57,247 nt of DNA from Bacillota bacterium (GCA_012837715.1 DUQR01000049.1:1-57247), one strand, 5' to 3'. Positions 15,513-24,869 are shown, counted from the stretch's first letter. Notes: generated from the sequence alone by a model not told the origin. Numbers and translations are program-made.

Positions 15513-17582
15513 ATGACAAAGATGGGAAAATATCAACCGATTAACCCTAAACTTCCCCATTTAATTCACGGGGCGGATTATAATCCTGACCAGTGGCTGG
15601 ACCGGCCGGACATTTTGGCGGATGATCTTCGCTTGATGAAACTGGCCAATTGTAATGCCATGTCGGTGGGGATTTTTGCCTGGGCGGCGTTGGAACCGGA
15701 GGAAGGGAAGTTTAATTTTGAGTGGTTGGACCGGATCTTGGACCAGTTGGCGGCGGACGGCATTTATGCGGTGCTGGCCACTCCCAGCGGAGCCCGGCCG
15801 GCCTGGCTTGCCCAAAAATACCCGGAGGTTTTACGGGTTGACGCCGACCGGAGGCGGATTTTGTATGGCAATCGACATAACCATTGTTATACTTCGCCGG
15901 TTTACCGGGAAAAAGTAAAGATCATCAACACGAAACTGGCGGAAAGATATAAGGAACACCCGGCTTTGCTGGTTTGGCATGTTTCCAATGAATATGGCGG
16001 TGAATGCCATTGTGACTTGTGCCAGGAAAAATTCAGGGAATGGTTACAAGTGAAGTATCAGACACTGGACGCCTTAAACCATGCATGGTGGACGGCTTTT
16101 TGGAGTCATACCTATACCGATTGGTCCCAGATCCAGTCGCCGGCCCCCCATGGTGAGCAATCCATCCATGGCCTTGCACTCGATTGGAAACGGTTCGTTA
16201 CCCACCAGACGATCGACTTTTTTAAAGCTGAAAAGGCGCCGCTCAAAGCAATTACACCGGAAATTCCGGTGACCACCAATTTTATGGGCACCTATCCCGG
16301 ACTGAATTATTGGAAGTTTGCCAAGGAGCTTGATGTGATCTCATGGGATAGTTATCCCCGCTGGCATGGGGAAAAAGCCGATTGGCAGACGGCGGCCGAG
16401 GTGGCTTTTGTTCATGATCTGAACCGCAGTTTGAAACAGGGAAAACCGTTTATGCTCATGGAAAGCACCCCCAGTATGACCAATTGGCAGATCGTTGCCA
16501 AGAAAAAGCGGCCGGGGATGCATTTGTTGTCATCGCTCCAAGCAGTGGCGCATGGCGCTGATACCGTTCAGTATTTCCAATGGCGGAAAGGCCGGGGAGG
16601 AGCGGAAAAATTCCACGGGGCAGTGGTGGACCATGTCGGGCATGAGCAGACCAGAGTCTTCCGGGATGTGGCGGAAGTGGGCGCGGTCTTAAAAGAGTTG
16701 GATCCCGTGCTCGGTACCACCGTGGAAGCGGAAGTTGCTCTGCTCTTCGATTGGGAGAACCGTTGGGCGTTGGAAGAGGCGATGGGACCCCGGCAGGAGA
16801 AGAAATACGAGGAAACTTGCCACCGGCATTACTTTCCCTTTTGGTCCCGGGGCGTTCCGGTTGACGTGATTAATGCGGATCAGGATTTCTCCCGTTACCG
16901 CTTGCTTGTTGCCCCCATGCTTTACATGGTCCGACCGGGGGTGGGGGAACGGCTCGCCGATTTTGTGGCCAAGGGCGGAACTTTAGTCGCCACTTATTGG
17001 TCGGGGATTGTGGACGAGAATGACCTCTGCTTTTTAGGGGGGGTTCCCGGACCGTTACGGAAGACACTGGGGATCTGGGTGGAAGAGATCGATGCGTTGT
17101 ATGATGGTGAGGTAAACTATGTCTCGATGTTGGACGGAAATGCTTTAGGATTAAAAGGGGAGTATAAGGCCAGGGAATTATGTGATGTGCTTCATCTGGA
17201 AACTGCCCAGTCGCTTGCGGTCTACAAGGAGGACTATTATGCCGGACGCCCGGCCCTTACCGTTAACCGTTTCGGTCAAGGGGAAGCTTATTATCTGGCT
17301 TCCCGGAATGAGGATTGTTTTCTTGGCGACTTTTATCACTGTCTGATCGAAAAAAATAATATTAAACGGGTCCTCCCGGCAGAGCTGCCGGTAGGGGTAA
17401 CCGCCCAGGTTCGCACGGATGGGCGTCAGGAATTTGTGTTTGTCTCTAATTTCACCCCCGAAAACCAGGTCGTGGATTTGAAGGACCAGGAATTCAAAGA
17501 GCTACGGACCGGGGAAAGGATCCGGGGGAGCTTGACACTGGCGTCCTACGGGGTTAAAATTCTTGCCCGTAACCGGACGTGA
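15513..17582 (+). CDS. Beta-galactosidase, glycoside hydrolase family 42
   Basis: A 689-residue intracellular GH42 enzyme that releases terminal beta-galactose. The TIM-barrel domain begins GADYNPDQW. The acid/base glutamate lies in WHVSNEYGG (about residue 155), followed by a cysteine-rich zinc site (CHCDLC), and the nucleophile glutamate lies in FMLMESTPS (about 320). The trimerisation domain (from about 400) and a small C-terminal beta-domain follow, so the enzyme is full length. There is no signal peptide, so substrates must be imported, and no sugar transporter is adjacent. Start ATG 15513 (or 15522) after GAGGAGAGGAG. Second gene of the LacI unit; terminator at 17637. Confidence 0.92.
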   Translation: MTKMGKYQPINPKLPHLIHGADYNPDQWLDRPDILADDLRLMKLANCNAMSVGIFAWAALEPEEGKFNFEWLDRILDQLAADGIYAVLATPSGARPAWLAQKYPEVLRVDADRRRILYGNRHNHCYTSPVYREKVKIINTKLAERYKEHPALLVWHVSNEYGGECHCDLCQEKFREWLQVKYQTLDALNHAWWTAFWSHTYTDWSQIQSPAPHGEQSIHGLALDWKRFVTHQTIDFFKAEKAPLKAITPEIPVTTNFMGTYPGLNYWKFAKELDVISWDSYPRWHGEKADWQTAAEVAFVHDLNRSLKQGKPFMLMESTPSMTNWQIVAKKKRPGMHLLSSLQAVAHGADTVQYFQWRKGRGGAEKFHGAVVDHVGHEQTRVFRDVAEVGAVLKELDPVLGTTVEAEVALLFDWENRWALEEAMGPRQEKKYEETCHRHYFPFWSRGVPVDVINADQDFSRYRLLVAPMLYMVRPGVGERLADFVAKGGTLVATYWSGIVDENDLCFLGGVPGPLRKTLGIWVEEIDALYDGEVNYVSMLDGNALGLKGEYKARELCDVLHLETAQSLAVYKEDYYAGRPALTVNRFGQGEAYYLASRNEDCFLGDFYHCLIEKNNIKRVLPAELPVGVTAQVRTDGRQEFVFVSNFTPENQVVDLKDQEFKELRTGERIRGSLTLASYGVKILARNRT

Positions 17583-17636
17583 GCGACTACATAAGTTTCT
17601 ATGGAGGAGCCTTCAACCTTTTTCCTTGAATGATGA

Positions 17637-17665
17637 GGGAGCGGTGGTCACCGTTCCCTTTCTTT
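17637..17665 (+). terminator. Terminator after the GH42 gene
   Basis: GGGAGCGGTG paired with CACCGTTCCC and a minimal loop, followed by TTTCTTT. Confidence 0.7.
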
Positions 17666-17811
17666 ATAGGTGTATAGTAAGTTGACAGGAGAGCGATGCT
17701 TCTGCGTGTTCTTTGCTTTAATAATTCCGGTACAGTATATTGGTGGCCTGATTCAAGTCAAACTCTATATAGAAAGTTTAGATCATGCCTTATCTTTCTA
17801 CAGTAAAAAAA

Positions 17812-17820
17812 TGTTATAAT
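17812..17820 (+). promoter_or_regulatory. Extended -10 promoter for the DedA-like gene
   Basis: TGTTATAAT, a TGn-extended -10 box, 33 bases before the ATG. No convincing -35 is seen. The preceding stretch 17702-17785 has weak similarity to Family A repeats. Confidence 0.5.
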
Positions 17821-17852
17821 ATATTAAGTGATCAATTGGACGGAGAAGATTT

Positions 17853-18521
17853 ATGGATAAAATCAAATATTCTAGTCTAATTTGTTTTTTTGTGCTTATC
17901 CTTGCCTTTATTCTGTGTGGCCCGCGGTTGACCGGGCTTTCTCTGCAGGAGTTGCTAAACTATACACCGGAATCCCCGGTTTTGGCCGCTTTAGTCTTTC
18001 TTGGTTTGTACTGTATAAAAGCGTTCGTGATGTTTATTCCATTGACCGTCTTATACATCGCCGCCGGAGTGATTTTTCCCTGGTGGTGGGCGATCATTCT
18101 GACCTATCTTTGTTTAGCGGTCGAGTCTACACTTGGTTACTTTTTAGGTCGGCGGTTAGGACGCCATCGCGTGCAACAACTGGTCAGCCGTAGTGATTAC
18201 GGAAAAAAATTGATGGAATTTGGCACAAACCACAGTATCTTTAGTTCTTTTATCATCCGTTTAATACCGGGACCGCCCATTGAATTGACCAATATGTTTA
18301 TTGGGACTACTGAGATCAAGTATCATCATTTTCTGGTTGGAACCTTATTGGGGTATACTCCGGGATTGGTTCCCCTTGTTTTAATGGGCAAAGCAGCCAC
18401 CGATCTTTGGTCGCCTCACTTTCTCATTCCCTTTGTTTTTTGGGTTGTGATGATAATTTTCTTTTCAATCGTAGGTGGTTATGTATGGCGGAAAAAGCGG
18501 AAAAGAAGATTGCCGGAATAA
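17853..18521 (+). CDS. DedA/TVP38-family membrane protein (VTT domain)
   Basis: A 222-residue integral membrane protein. After an N-terminal helix come a second helix pair and the VTT core: LTYLCLAVESTLGYFLGRRLG, the conserved reentrant-loop arginine region SFIIRLIPGPPIELTNMFIG, and two C-terminal helices ending in a basic tail (WRKKRKRR). Related proteins move phospholipids or undecaprenyl phosphate across membranes. The uppP gene is 1.4 kb downstream but not in the same operon. ATG with GGACGGAG upstream. A strong terminator lies at 18587. Confidence 0.85.
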   Translation: MDKIKYSSLICFFVLILAFILCGPRLTGLSLQELLNYTPESPVLAALVFLGLYCIKAFVMFIPLTVLYIAAGVIFPWWWAIILTYLCLAVESTLGYFLGRRLGRHRVQQLVSRSDYGKKLMEFGTNHSIFSSFIIRLIPGPPIELTNMFIGTTEIKYHHFLVGTLLGYTPGLVPLVLMGKAATDLWSPHFLIPFVFWVVMIIFFSIVGGYVWRKKRKRRLPE

Positions 18522-18586
18522 TACGCCTTCCCGTTGTAGGACTTATCGTTCTGGCTCAGATTTCCCTGTTGGCTAGATACGGTTGG

Positions 18587-18616
18587 AAAGACTGCCTTTA
18601 ACAGAGGCAGTCTTTT
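18587..18616 (+). terminator. Intrinsic terminator
   Basis: AAAGACTGCCT / AGGCAGTCTTT, an 11-bp perfect stem with an 8-base loop and a T-run. Confidence 0.85.
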
Positions 18617-18740
18617 GTCGGTAAAGTTTCTCCGGTGACGCTAAAGATTGTTCCTTTATGGGCGACACAACGGAAAAAGATTTACATATCATATCAATAC
18701 CCCTAGATCCACCGAAAGGTGAGTGAAAGGAGGGAAGATC

Positions 18741-19463
18741 TTGGAGCAAAATTCTTATCCGCCGTATAAGCCGGCACCCCGTTATTTACATTGTAAAACC
18801 GATAGCATCCTCAGTTGTGGGCATGGGATCGATGGCCGGGCCCGCCCGGTGCAAGTGGACACGGAAGGCGCAGTCAGTGTCTTGCCAAATGCGGCCACTT
18901 ATGCGCAGGCGGGATGGCTCTTTTCGATCAATCATACTAATCTCCTGCCGCCGGACGGACAGTTTTTAGCTTTTACTTTTGAAAACCCGGTGGCCAATGA
19001 TAAAGTTATGTATCTGGAGCAGGTTTCGGCTGGGATCTTTGTCAATGAGGTAGTAGGCGTACGCGTCAACAACGAAGAAACCATAGAGCTTGTGGTGGCG
19101 CAGACCCCGCAGGTGCAGGATGTGGACGAAACCTTGACGCCGGTTAATAATCTGCTTGGTTCACCAAACGCCAGTACCTTACTGGTACGGACGGTAGATG
19201 ATTTTAACTTAGGTCCTATTCTCTTTCGGGCAATCCATCCCAGCGGTGAGCTTACCCAGGATTTCCGGGGCCGGATTATTCTACCGCCTGGTTACATTTT
19301 ACTGATTTATGTAATCAGCCGGGTAACCAATATCAGCAATGGCCAACTTACCGCCACGGTTACCTGGTGGGAACGGCCGGTTGGGAAAAAGAACCGGAAA
19401 CGGAAGCCAATGCCCCAAGGAGAAGGTGAGCAGGAAAAGGTAATAAAGGAAAAGGGTAATTAA
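18741..19463 (+). CDS. Hypothetical protein, beta-rich, 240 residues
   Basis: Not firmly recognised. There is no signal peptide or membrane helix. The first 40 residues are Tyr/Pro/Cys-rich (SYPPYKPAPRYLHCKTDS), the middle is beta-rich (GWLFSINHTNLLPPDGQFLA, LPPGYILLIYVISRVTN, LTATVTWWER), and the tail is highly charged. The pattern recalls the DUF6143-type proteins of spore-forming Bacillota; this is from memory and unchecked. TTG 18741 is preferred over GTG 18723 because AAAGGAGGG sits six bases before it. Monocistronic, ended by the terminator at 19493. Confidence 0.65.
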   Translation: MEQNSYPPYKPAPRYLHCKTDSILSCGHGIDGRARPVQVDTEGAVSVLPNAATYAQAGWLFSINHTNLLPPDGQFLAFTFENPVANDKVMYLEQVSAGIFVNEVVGVRVNNEETIELVVAQTPQVQDVDETLTPVNNLLGSPNASTLLVRTVDDFNLGPILFRAIHPSGELTQDFRGRIILPPGYILLIYVISRVTNISNGQLTATVTWWERPVGKKNRKRKPMPQGEGEQEKVIKEKGN

Positions 19464-19492
19464 GAAAATAAGTACAGAATGCTTTGTTTATC

Positions 19493-19518
19493 GTCCACCC
19501 CATGTGGACTTTTTTTAT
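19493..19518 (+). terminator. Intrinsic terminator
   Basis: GTCCAC-CCCAT-GTGGAC followed by seven T. Confidence 0.8.
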
Positions 19519-19575
19519 TTTTGGCATGGGAACTTTGATCAATTTTCGCTCATGATTACCGGGAAAAGGATTGGG

Positions 19576-19620
19576 TAGTTGCTCACTTCAACCAGTTGAG
19601 GCCAACGAAAGGGTGAAAAT
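19576..19620 (+). repeat. Family B hairpin, copy 2
   Basis: TAGTTGCTCA, stem CTTCAA-CCAG-TTGAGG, then CCAACGAAAGGGTGAAAAT. Compared with copy 1, the stem changes from CCCC/GGGG to CTTCAA/TTGAGG and the outer pair from TCGCT/AGCGA to GTTG/CAAC, so pairing is kept while sequence differs. Confidence 0.65.
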
Positions 19621-19639
19621 ATGCTGTACGGTACTTGCG

Positions 19640-19696
19640 AAGGCAAGTCATCCAGACGAGCGACGAGTAGCGCGCGACGAGCGTATTTTCTAAGGA
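19640..19696 (+). repeat. Family C tail repeat, copy 1
   Basis: AAGGCAAGTCATCCAGACGA-GCGACGAG ... ATTTTCTAAGG, directly after a Family B hairpin. It matches 40616-40665 (AAAGGCAATCATTCTCACGA-GCGGCGAG ... ATTTTCTAGG). Confidence 0.55.
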
Positions 19697-19957
19697 ACAT
19701 GGCAGGTATAAGCAACAGGATCAAGAATATAATAAGGCAACATTTTTAGGATTAATTTTTTGTGTTCTCCTTTGCCGTAATAATCCCAATCTAATGGTCT
19801 ATCATTAAACAGAAAAAGCTTTATCAAGCGGAGGGACAAGCCAAGGGGAAGCTGGCGCCAGCGGGGCGGATTTGGTTTTGTCATGATCCGCTTACCTTGA
19901 GAGGTCAGGGATTCGGAAGGGAAGAAAAGACCAGGAGGAAAGAAGGAGTGGAAGCGG

Positions 19958-20782
19958 ATGTCTTTCGTGGAATTGCTTAAGGCGGTCTTTTTAGGGATTG
20001 TGGAAGGAATAACGGAATGGCTGCCGATTAGTAGTACCGGCCATTTAATTTTAGTGGAGGAATTTATTCGCTTAAAGGCTTCGGCGGCTTTTAAGGAGAT
20101 GTTTACCGTTGTTATCCAGTTGGGGGCGATTTTAGCGGTAGTCCTTTTATACTTCCGGAAACTGAACCCTTTTGCCGCGACGAAAACAACAGAAGAAAAA
20201 GCAGCGACGTGGCGAATTTGGTTTAAGGTGATTGTGGGTGTACTCCCAGCCGGGGTGGTCGGGATCTTATTTGACGACTGGCTGAATGAACATTTCTATA
20301 ACTACTGGACGGTCGCGTTAATGCTGATTCTGTACGGGGTGCTTTTTATTCTGGTTGAGAATCGGAATAAAGGAAACGAAGGGAAAATCAAGAGTTTCGA
20401 GGCCCTTTCCTATGGGACCGCTTTTCAAATCGGTCTTTTCCAGGTCTTATCCTTAATTCCCGGAACCTCCCGCTCGGGAGCGACCATTTTGGGGGCGATC
20501 ATCCTTGGAACGTCGCGGAGTATAGCGGCGGAGTTTTCATTTTTCTTATCGATCCCAGTTATGTTTGGGGCCAGTTTCTTAAAGTTGCTCAAATTCGGCT
20601 TTGATTTCAGCGGGCTGGAGCTGGCCATTCTGTTAGTAGGCATGATTACCGCCTTTTTTGTTTCGGTGCTTGCCATCCGTTTTCTCCTTGCCTATATCAA
20701 GAAAAATGACTTCAAAGCCTTCGGTTGGTACCGGATCGTGCTCGGGCTCTTTCTGATCGGTTTCTTTGTCTTGGCCCGGTAG
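19958..20782 (+). CDS. uppP: Undecaprenyl-diphosphatase UppP (BacA)
   Basis: A 274-residue membrane phosphatase that dephosphorylates undecaprenyl diphosphate, recycling the lipid carrier for cell-wall synthesis; the family gives bacitracin tolerance. Both signature loops are present: [15 protein letters not shown] (residues 16-30) and [14 protein letters not shown] (about 168-181). About eight hydrophobic helices. ATG is preceded by AAGAAGGAGTGGAAGCGG. The TAG stop is the first three bases of a Family B hairpin. It converges with the glpQ-like gene. Confidence 0.95.
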   Translation: MSFVELLKAVFLGIVEGITEWLPISSTGHLILVEEFIRLKASAAFKEMFTVVIQLGAILAVVLLYFRKLNPFAATKTTEEKAATWRIWFKVIVGVLPAGVVGILFDDWLNEHFYNYWTVALMLILYGVLFILVENRNKGNEGKIKSFEALSYGTAFQIGLFQVLSLIPGTSRSGATILGAIILGTSRSIAAEFSFFLSIPVMFGASFLKLLKFGFDFSGLELAILLVGMITAFFVSVLAIRFLLAYIKKNDFKAFGWYRIVLGLFLIGFFVLAR

Positions 20783-20824
20783 TGCCGCTGGCTTCCGACA
20801 GCTGGAGCCAAGGGATCAAAATCG
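20780..20824 (+). repeat. Family B-like hairpin, copy 3, overlapping the uppP stop
   Basis: TAGTGCCGCT, stem GGCTTCC-GACAGCT-GGAGCC, then AAGGGATCAAAATCG. Its first three bases are the uppP stop codon. More divergent than the copies at 15416, 19576 and 30117. Confidence 0.5.
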
Positions 20825-21183
20825 AAGCCAGGTGGGGCGAGAAGCCCCATGCGTGCGGAATCCTGCCACGTTTTGAAATCGAAATCAACCTTCAGGCAGA
20901 ATAGTTGGCATGAGTAAAAGTGACATGAAAAAGAGAACGGAGGAGAGGCCGACATCCTGTCGGCCTCTAGATATGTAGGGGCGACTATAAAAACAGGCCA
21001 TTCCCGCTTCTGCGCCGATTGGCTAAAAAGCAAGCTTAAAACCGGCAACATCTACCAATTATGTAAAGCGGAAAAATCAGTGAAAAAAGCGAAGTTGCGG
21101 ATAGAATCAAGAAAGAGAATATAAGTAAATTTGTTAATACACAGGTCAAAGATTCTGTTTCTCGAAGATGAACGCATCGTGAA
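20825..21183. other. Gene-free region between convergent genes, with hairpins
   Basis: TGGGGC-GAGAA-GCCCCA at 20833-20849 and a 10-bp perfect stem AGAGGCCGAC/GTCGGCCTCT at 20944-20968. The latter could act as a bidirectional terminator, although it lacks T-runs. Nothing coding is supported. Confidence 0.5.
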
Positions 21184-22053
21184 TTATAGCTCGCGCAAAA
21201 CTGCGTCCACGATCAAGTTATCAATTTTTGCTTTGTATTCTTCATACTCCGCTCTGGTCTTTACCGTCCAACCGAGCAGCGGGACTCCCAGCTTCCTAAA
21301 CATTTCCAGTCGGCCTGGGGAGAGATTATTTATTTCATAGGCGATAAAATGGGGCCGACTGATGATGTTTAAGAGCATATTCTCTAAAAGTACCTTCTTA
21401 TACCATGGTAAACGGGTTGTTCCGGCATATTCCACGTCGTAATCACTTACTTCGAAGCTACCGGCGAGCTGTCCCCGGACAACTTCTGGGGCATGTTGGC
21501 GGAACCATTGGACCGTGAAGGGGTTAAAGGACTGAATCGCATATTTCCCCTGATAACCTTTTAATTCTTCATAGAGCAGGCGTTCCATCTCGCCAACCTT
21601 TCCCTCATTTTTGATCTCAATCAATAGTGGAACCTGACCGGCGACCAAAGTAAGGACTTCACGGAATAAGGGGATTGTTTCCGTTGACCCGAAAAGCTTA
21701 TATTTGGTTAGCTCTTCATAGGTCAATTCATGCAAATACCGGTCAACCCCTAAGCCACGTCGGAGTTTTTTGTCGTGGTAGACGACGAGTTTCTGGTCTT
21801 TGGTCATGGCTACATCCAATTCGATGATAAAACCCTTTTCGATGGCGCCTTTAAAGGCTGGCATCGAATTTTCAGGGACCTTTATATTATCATCATGTAA
21901 ACCCCGATGGGCGATTAATCTGTTTTGTAGCCAAGCCAAATCGCTTGGGTTGCCCATTACTTCCACGGTCTTTGGCAGTCTAAAAAAGGCGTAGAGCACT
22001 CCGGATAAAACCACAAGGACAATACCAATTATCACTAGAAGCTTTAGATTCAT
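21184..22053 (-). CDS. Glycerophosphodiester phosphodiesterase, membrane-anchored
   Basis: A 289-residue GDPD protein. A single N-terminal membrane helix (residues 4-26) places the catalytic domain outside. Motifs are HRGLHDD (His50 region), PENSMPAF, the metal-binding ELDVAMTKD with downstream VVYHDKKL, LLIEIKNE, and the C-terminal LGWTVKT. It hydrolyses glycerophosphodiesters or possibly teichoic-acid-like polymers to glycerol-3-phosphate and an alcohol. It is the last gene of a minus-strand run after DUF4153 and DUF6485 genes, with a 96-base gap before it. Confidence 0.9.
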   Translation of the reverse strand: MNLKLLVIIGIVLVVLSGVLYAFFRLPKTVEVMGNPSDLAWLQNRLIAHRGLHDDNIKVPENSMPAFKGAIEKGFIIELDVAMTKDQKLVVYHDKKLRRGLGVDRYLHELTYEELTKYKLFGSTETIPLFREVLTLVAGQVPLLIEIKNEGKVGEMERLLYEELKGYQGKYAIQSFNPFTVQWFRQHAPEVVRGQLAGSFEVSDYDVEYAGTTRLPWYKKVLLENMLLNIISRPHFIAYEINNLSPGRLEMFRKLGVPLLGWTVKTRAEYEEYKAKIDNLIVDAVLREL

Positions 22054-22149
22054 TGGTCAATCACCGTCCTTTTGTTAGCGGGTGTTCTTTCTTCTCGGCG
22101 TCAGCCCAAAAAGGCGGCCAACCAAGAGGGCAATTTTTATTGCCCGATC

Positions 22150-22338
22150 TTATTTTCTTGCCTTATAGTCTTGATAAAGATGCTCAATCGAACGGTCGTA
22201 GGCTTTTTCGCCCGCTGGAGAAAAGAAACAGCCGGGGACTTCGCCATACTTCCGGTGATAAGCGACACATTCACAACATTTGCCATGACGGGAACAAGCG
22301 TAGGTGCAAGTACAGTTCGTTTTGGAATCACAAGCCAT
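22150..22338 (-). CDS. Small cysteine-rich protein, DUF6485-like
   Basis: 62 residues beginning MACDSKTNCTC, with CSRHGKCCECVAYHRKYGEV and PGCFFSPAGEKAYDRSIEH. The Cys pattern (about nine cysteines with His) suggests a zinc or Fe-S site. It resembles small proteins annotated as DUF6485 in clostridia; function unknown. The start is set by AGGAGGTGAG just upstream of the ATG at 22338. It lies 31 bases after the DUF4153 gene, so they are probably co-transcribed. Confidence 0.75.
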   Translation of the reverse strand: MACDSKTNCTCTYACSRHGKCCECVAYHRKYGEVPGCFFSPAGEKAYDRSIEHLYQDYKARK

Positions 22339-22369
22339 GCTCTCACCTCCTCTTGACGGGGTTTTTTGC

Positions 22370-24118
22370 TTAAAAGTCTTTTTTGATAAAAAGATAAAAC
22401 TCGAACCCGGTAAGCTCATACTTTTCGGTTAACGGATCTTGGAAACCCCGAACCTCTGTAAATAAATAACTGAGCTTGACTTCCTCGTTTTGGTCGGTGA
22501 TGATTAGTTGCGGGGTCGAACCCACCGATAGGTTTTGTGCTTGTAGATCGTTGGTCAGCAGGTCCTTCACATTTTTCCGGTATAATTCCCTTCCTTCCCG
22601 GGTAATTACTAAAACCTGATTCTGTCCGGAGTAGGTAAGGGTGTAAAGGTCATTTCCGATCTGGATCTCGTTGGCGTAGACCCGAGTAAGATCGACAAAA
22701 ACTTCGTCACCTTCAAGGGAAAGGATCCGGTCCGCTTCCGCCATTTGGTAGTAGAAATAACCCCGGGCGTTGCTCCTGCCTCCACGGATGTATTTAAAAC
22801 CAAAGACATTCTCCATATCATCCAGTTCAAAAGCGGCCGGGAGTAATTTGATCTCCTTTAGACTATGGTTCTTGTTAAAATAGGCAAGGATGGCGCTGAT
22901 TTCCTGTCGCCCTTCGAGGGGGAGATCGGGACGGGGGATAATGGTCGACCCCTTCAATAATTCATATTTGCGTAAAAGGCCGATCAAACGCTGATTCTGG
23001 CTATACTTGGCGACGGCAAAACTGCTCCAAGGACCGGTTACGGAGAGAAAGGCAACCACGGCCAAGGAAATCGGGAGGAGTACATTCCGGCGGTGTTTGG
23101 TAAAACAGTAGTATAGCATCCAGCCGGTAACCCACAAGCCAGCCAATAAAACATAGTAACGGTTTTCGGTCAGACCGAAAGCCGCAACCCGCTTACCCAT
23201 GGCAACAAACATCATCCCGATCAGGGGGAGGATGAGCCAAGGAAATATTCGGGAGAACTTGTCACTAGCCCTGTTTTCTTGGCGTAATGGATAAAGGATA
23301 AAAAGCAACAGGCTGCTTAGGAGAGCAAACCACAGGACTAAGTGGGCGACGAGTCCGACGGGCCAGGTTTGGGTGAAAATAATCTTGGCAAAATAGGTAT
23401 AGAGAATGATGGTATAGACCGTTACGATTGGAATCAGGATATAAACAAACAAGAACTTTAGCACTTGCGGATAAGTGTCTTGTTCGTAACTCCGGTCCGA
23501 GCCGGGGATCTCCGCCAGAAAATAGAGGGGAGCAAAGATGCCGGCGCAGATCAGCCAGAAATCCAAGTATAATTCGGCACAGACCGAAACGGCAAACAGT
23601 TGGTCAATGGTGAATAAGGTTAGGGCGATGCCGATATAAAGGGTCGCCGCATAGAAATAGGAAACGCAAAACTTAAGGGCTAAGTCAAGCACATAGAATT
23701 CAAAATCTTTATGCCGGCCAAGATAAGGGATAAAAATAAAGGCTAAATACGAAGTCAAGCTATAAGCCACATAACGGGTGCTGGTGACCAGGTTGATTTC
23801 TTTAAGGCCAAGGCTAAAGTAAAGGATTAAGAGGCCAAGCGTAACAGGGAGGATCATCCCCCTCATTTTCGGACGGTGCGGGGCATAACGTTCAAGCAAC
23901 TCCCTGAAGCATAGGGTGAGGGGAAACCCTAAGGCCAAGGTCCAAGCGATCCTGTTCAATAATTCTGCGGTTTCTTCCAGCAGCACCGGGTCGTGGATCA
24001 AAAAAATCAACAATGAAACGGTCGCCACCAGAAAAGCAGCAGCTTCCGGAAAGCGTTGGAGACTGTTGGCCGCTTTTGCCTTAAGCTGTTGGACCAAAGC
24101 CCTGATTCTCCTAGCCAT
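22370..24118 (-). CDS. DUF4153 membrane protein
   Basis: About 582 residues. The first 370 hold around ten to twelve membrane helices, and the C-terminal 200 residues form a soluble, probably extracytoplasmic domain (DMENVFGFKYIRGG, GYFYYQMAEADRIL, NDLYTLTYSGQNQ). The layout fits the DUF4153 family found in many Bacillota; function unknown. ATG 24118 (MARRIRALV) is chosen because AAGGAGGG lies seven bases upstream; a start at 24172 would add 18 residues without a good site. First gene of the DUF4153-DUF6485-GDPD operon. Confidence 0.82.
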   Translation of the reverse strand: MARRIRALVQQLKAKAANSLQRFPEAAAFLVATVSLLIFLIHDPVLLEETAELLNRIAWTLALGFPLTLCFRELLERYAPHRPKMRGMILPVTLGLLILYFSLGLKEINLVTSTRYVAYSLTSYLAFIFIPYLGRHKDFEFYVLDLALKFCVSYFYAATLYIGIALTLFTIDQLFAVSVCAELYLDFWLICAGIFAPLYFLAEIPGSDRSYEQDTYPQVLKFLFVYILIPIVTVYTIILYTYFAKIIFTQTWPVGLVAHLVLWFALLSSLLLFILYPLRQENRASDKFSRIFPWLILPLIGMMFVAMGKRVAAFGLTENRYYVLLAGLWVTGWMLYYCFTKHRRNVLLPISLAVVAFLSVTGPWSSFAVAKYSQNQRLIGLLRKYELLKGSTIIPRPDLPLEGRQEISAILAYFNKNHSLKEIKLLPAAFELDDMENVFGFKYIRGGRSNARGYFYYQMAEADRILSLEGDEVFVDLTRVYANEIQIGNDLYTLTYSGQNQVLVITREGRELYRKNVKDLLTNDLQAQNLSVGSTPQLIITDQNEEVKLSYLFTEVRGFQDPLTEKYELTGFEFYLFIKKDF

Positions 24119-24213
24119 TAAAGGCCCTCCTTTATATAGACAATAACAAGGGATTTCCTTTCTAGCCCCCAAAATCCTTCCTTAGTAAGCGAAAGAGCGA
24201 AATTTACCAAAAG

Positions 24214-24296
24214 CTTTTTGCGTTGTAACCAATTAAAAGGATTCCAGTACAACTTATACTGTTTTTGCAGGATTGAACCCAAGGACAAGTAAAAAG
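24214..24296. repeat. Family A dispersed element, copy 3
   Basis: Left end CTTTTTGCGTTGTAACCAAT identical to the reverse complement of copy 1; right end CCAAGGACAAGTAAAAAG slightly degenerate. 83 bases. Located between the divergent DUF4153 and ndk genes, where it may overlap their promoters. No other feature is visible between 24119 and 24461. Confidence 0.65.
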
Positions 24297-24461
24297 CCCA
24301 ACGAAGATTGTTGCGCCATTTATGAAGTTAATGGTAAACTAATTGGTAGATTGCTTGAATATGCATTTTCAGGAAGTCCCCCATTTTATCGTTGCCTTTG
24401 CCGAATTAAAGTTGGGCGGGTTACGAAGGGACTAGTCATTAGAGCAGAAAAGGGGAGTGGA

Positions 24462-24869
24462 ATGTTGGAAAGGACATTGGTTTTACTTAAACCGGATGCG
24501 GTTGAACGCCGGTTGGTCGGACGGATTCTTGGGCTCTATGAAGAAAAGGGTTTGCAGATTACGGCCTTGAAAATGTTAAAACCATCCCGAGAATTGGTTG
24601 AAGCCCATTATGCTGAACATAAGGACAAGCCTTTCTTTGCAGAACTGGTGACCTATCTGACCAGGGGGATGGTTTGTGCGCTTATTATAGAGGGCGAAAA
24701 TGTCATTAAGACCGTCCGGAAGATTAACGGCGCGACCGATCCGGCCGAGGCGGAGATGGGAAGCATTAGGGGGCTGTTCGCCCTCACCAAAAATGAAAAT
24801 CTGGTCCATGCTTCCGATTCGCCGGAAAGTGCGGAACGGGAGATTAAACTCTGGTTTTCCCAAGGATAA
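24462..24869 (+). CDS. ndk: Nucleoside diphosphate kinase
   Basis: 135 residues. Transfers the gamma-phosphate between nucleoside triphosphates and diphosphates through a phosphohistidine. The start LERTLVLLKPDAVERRLVGR and the active-site NLVHASDSPESAEREI (His near 114) are typical. The RNGPT-like region reads TRGMVCALIIEGENVIKTVR with KINGATDPAEAEMGSIRG. ATG 24462 follows AAAAGGGGAG; the upstream extension to 24273 lies partly in a repeat and is not part of the family. Single gene. Confidence 0.95.
   Translation: MLERTLVLLKPDAVERRLVGRILGLYEEKGLQITALKMLKPSRELVEAHYAEHKDKPFFAELVTYLTRGMVCALIIEGENVIKTVRKINGATDPAEAEMGSIRGLFALTKNENLVHASDSPESAEREIKLWFSQG

Larger units (their letters stand above)
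19519..19957. other. Gene-free region with repeats before uppP
   Basis: About 440 bases with no supported gene. It contains Family B copy 2 (19576-19620), a GACGAG-rich Family C tail (19640-19696), and a GCGGAT/ATCCGC inverted repeat near 19863-19895. A promoter for uppP is not obvious. Confidence 0.5.

Noticed and set aside
17702-17785. Further Family A copy upstream of the DedA-like gene
   Set aside because: Only scattered similarity (TCTGCGTGTT, TACAGTATATTGG) without matching inverted ends; too weak to call.
24273-24461. 63-residue N-terminal extension of Ndk
   Set aside because: Its first codons lie in a Family A repeat, it is not part of the conserved kinase, and ATG 24462 has a good ribosome site.
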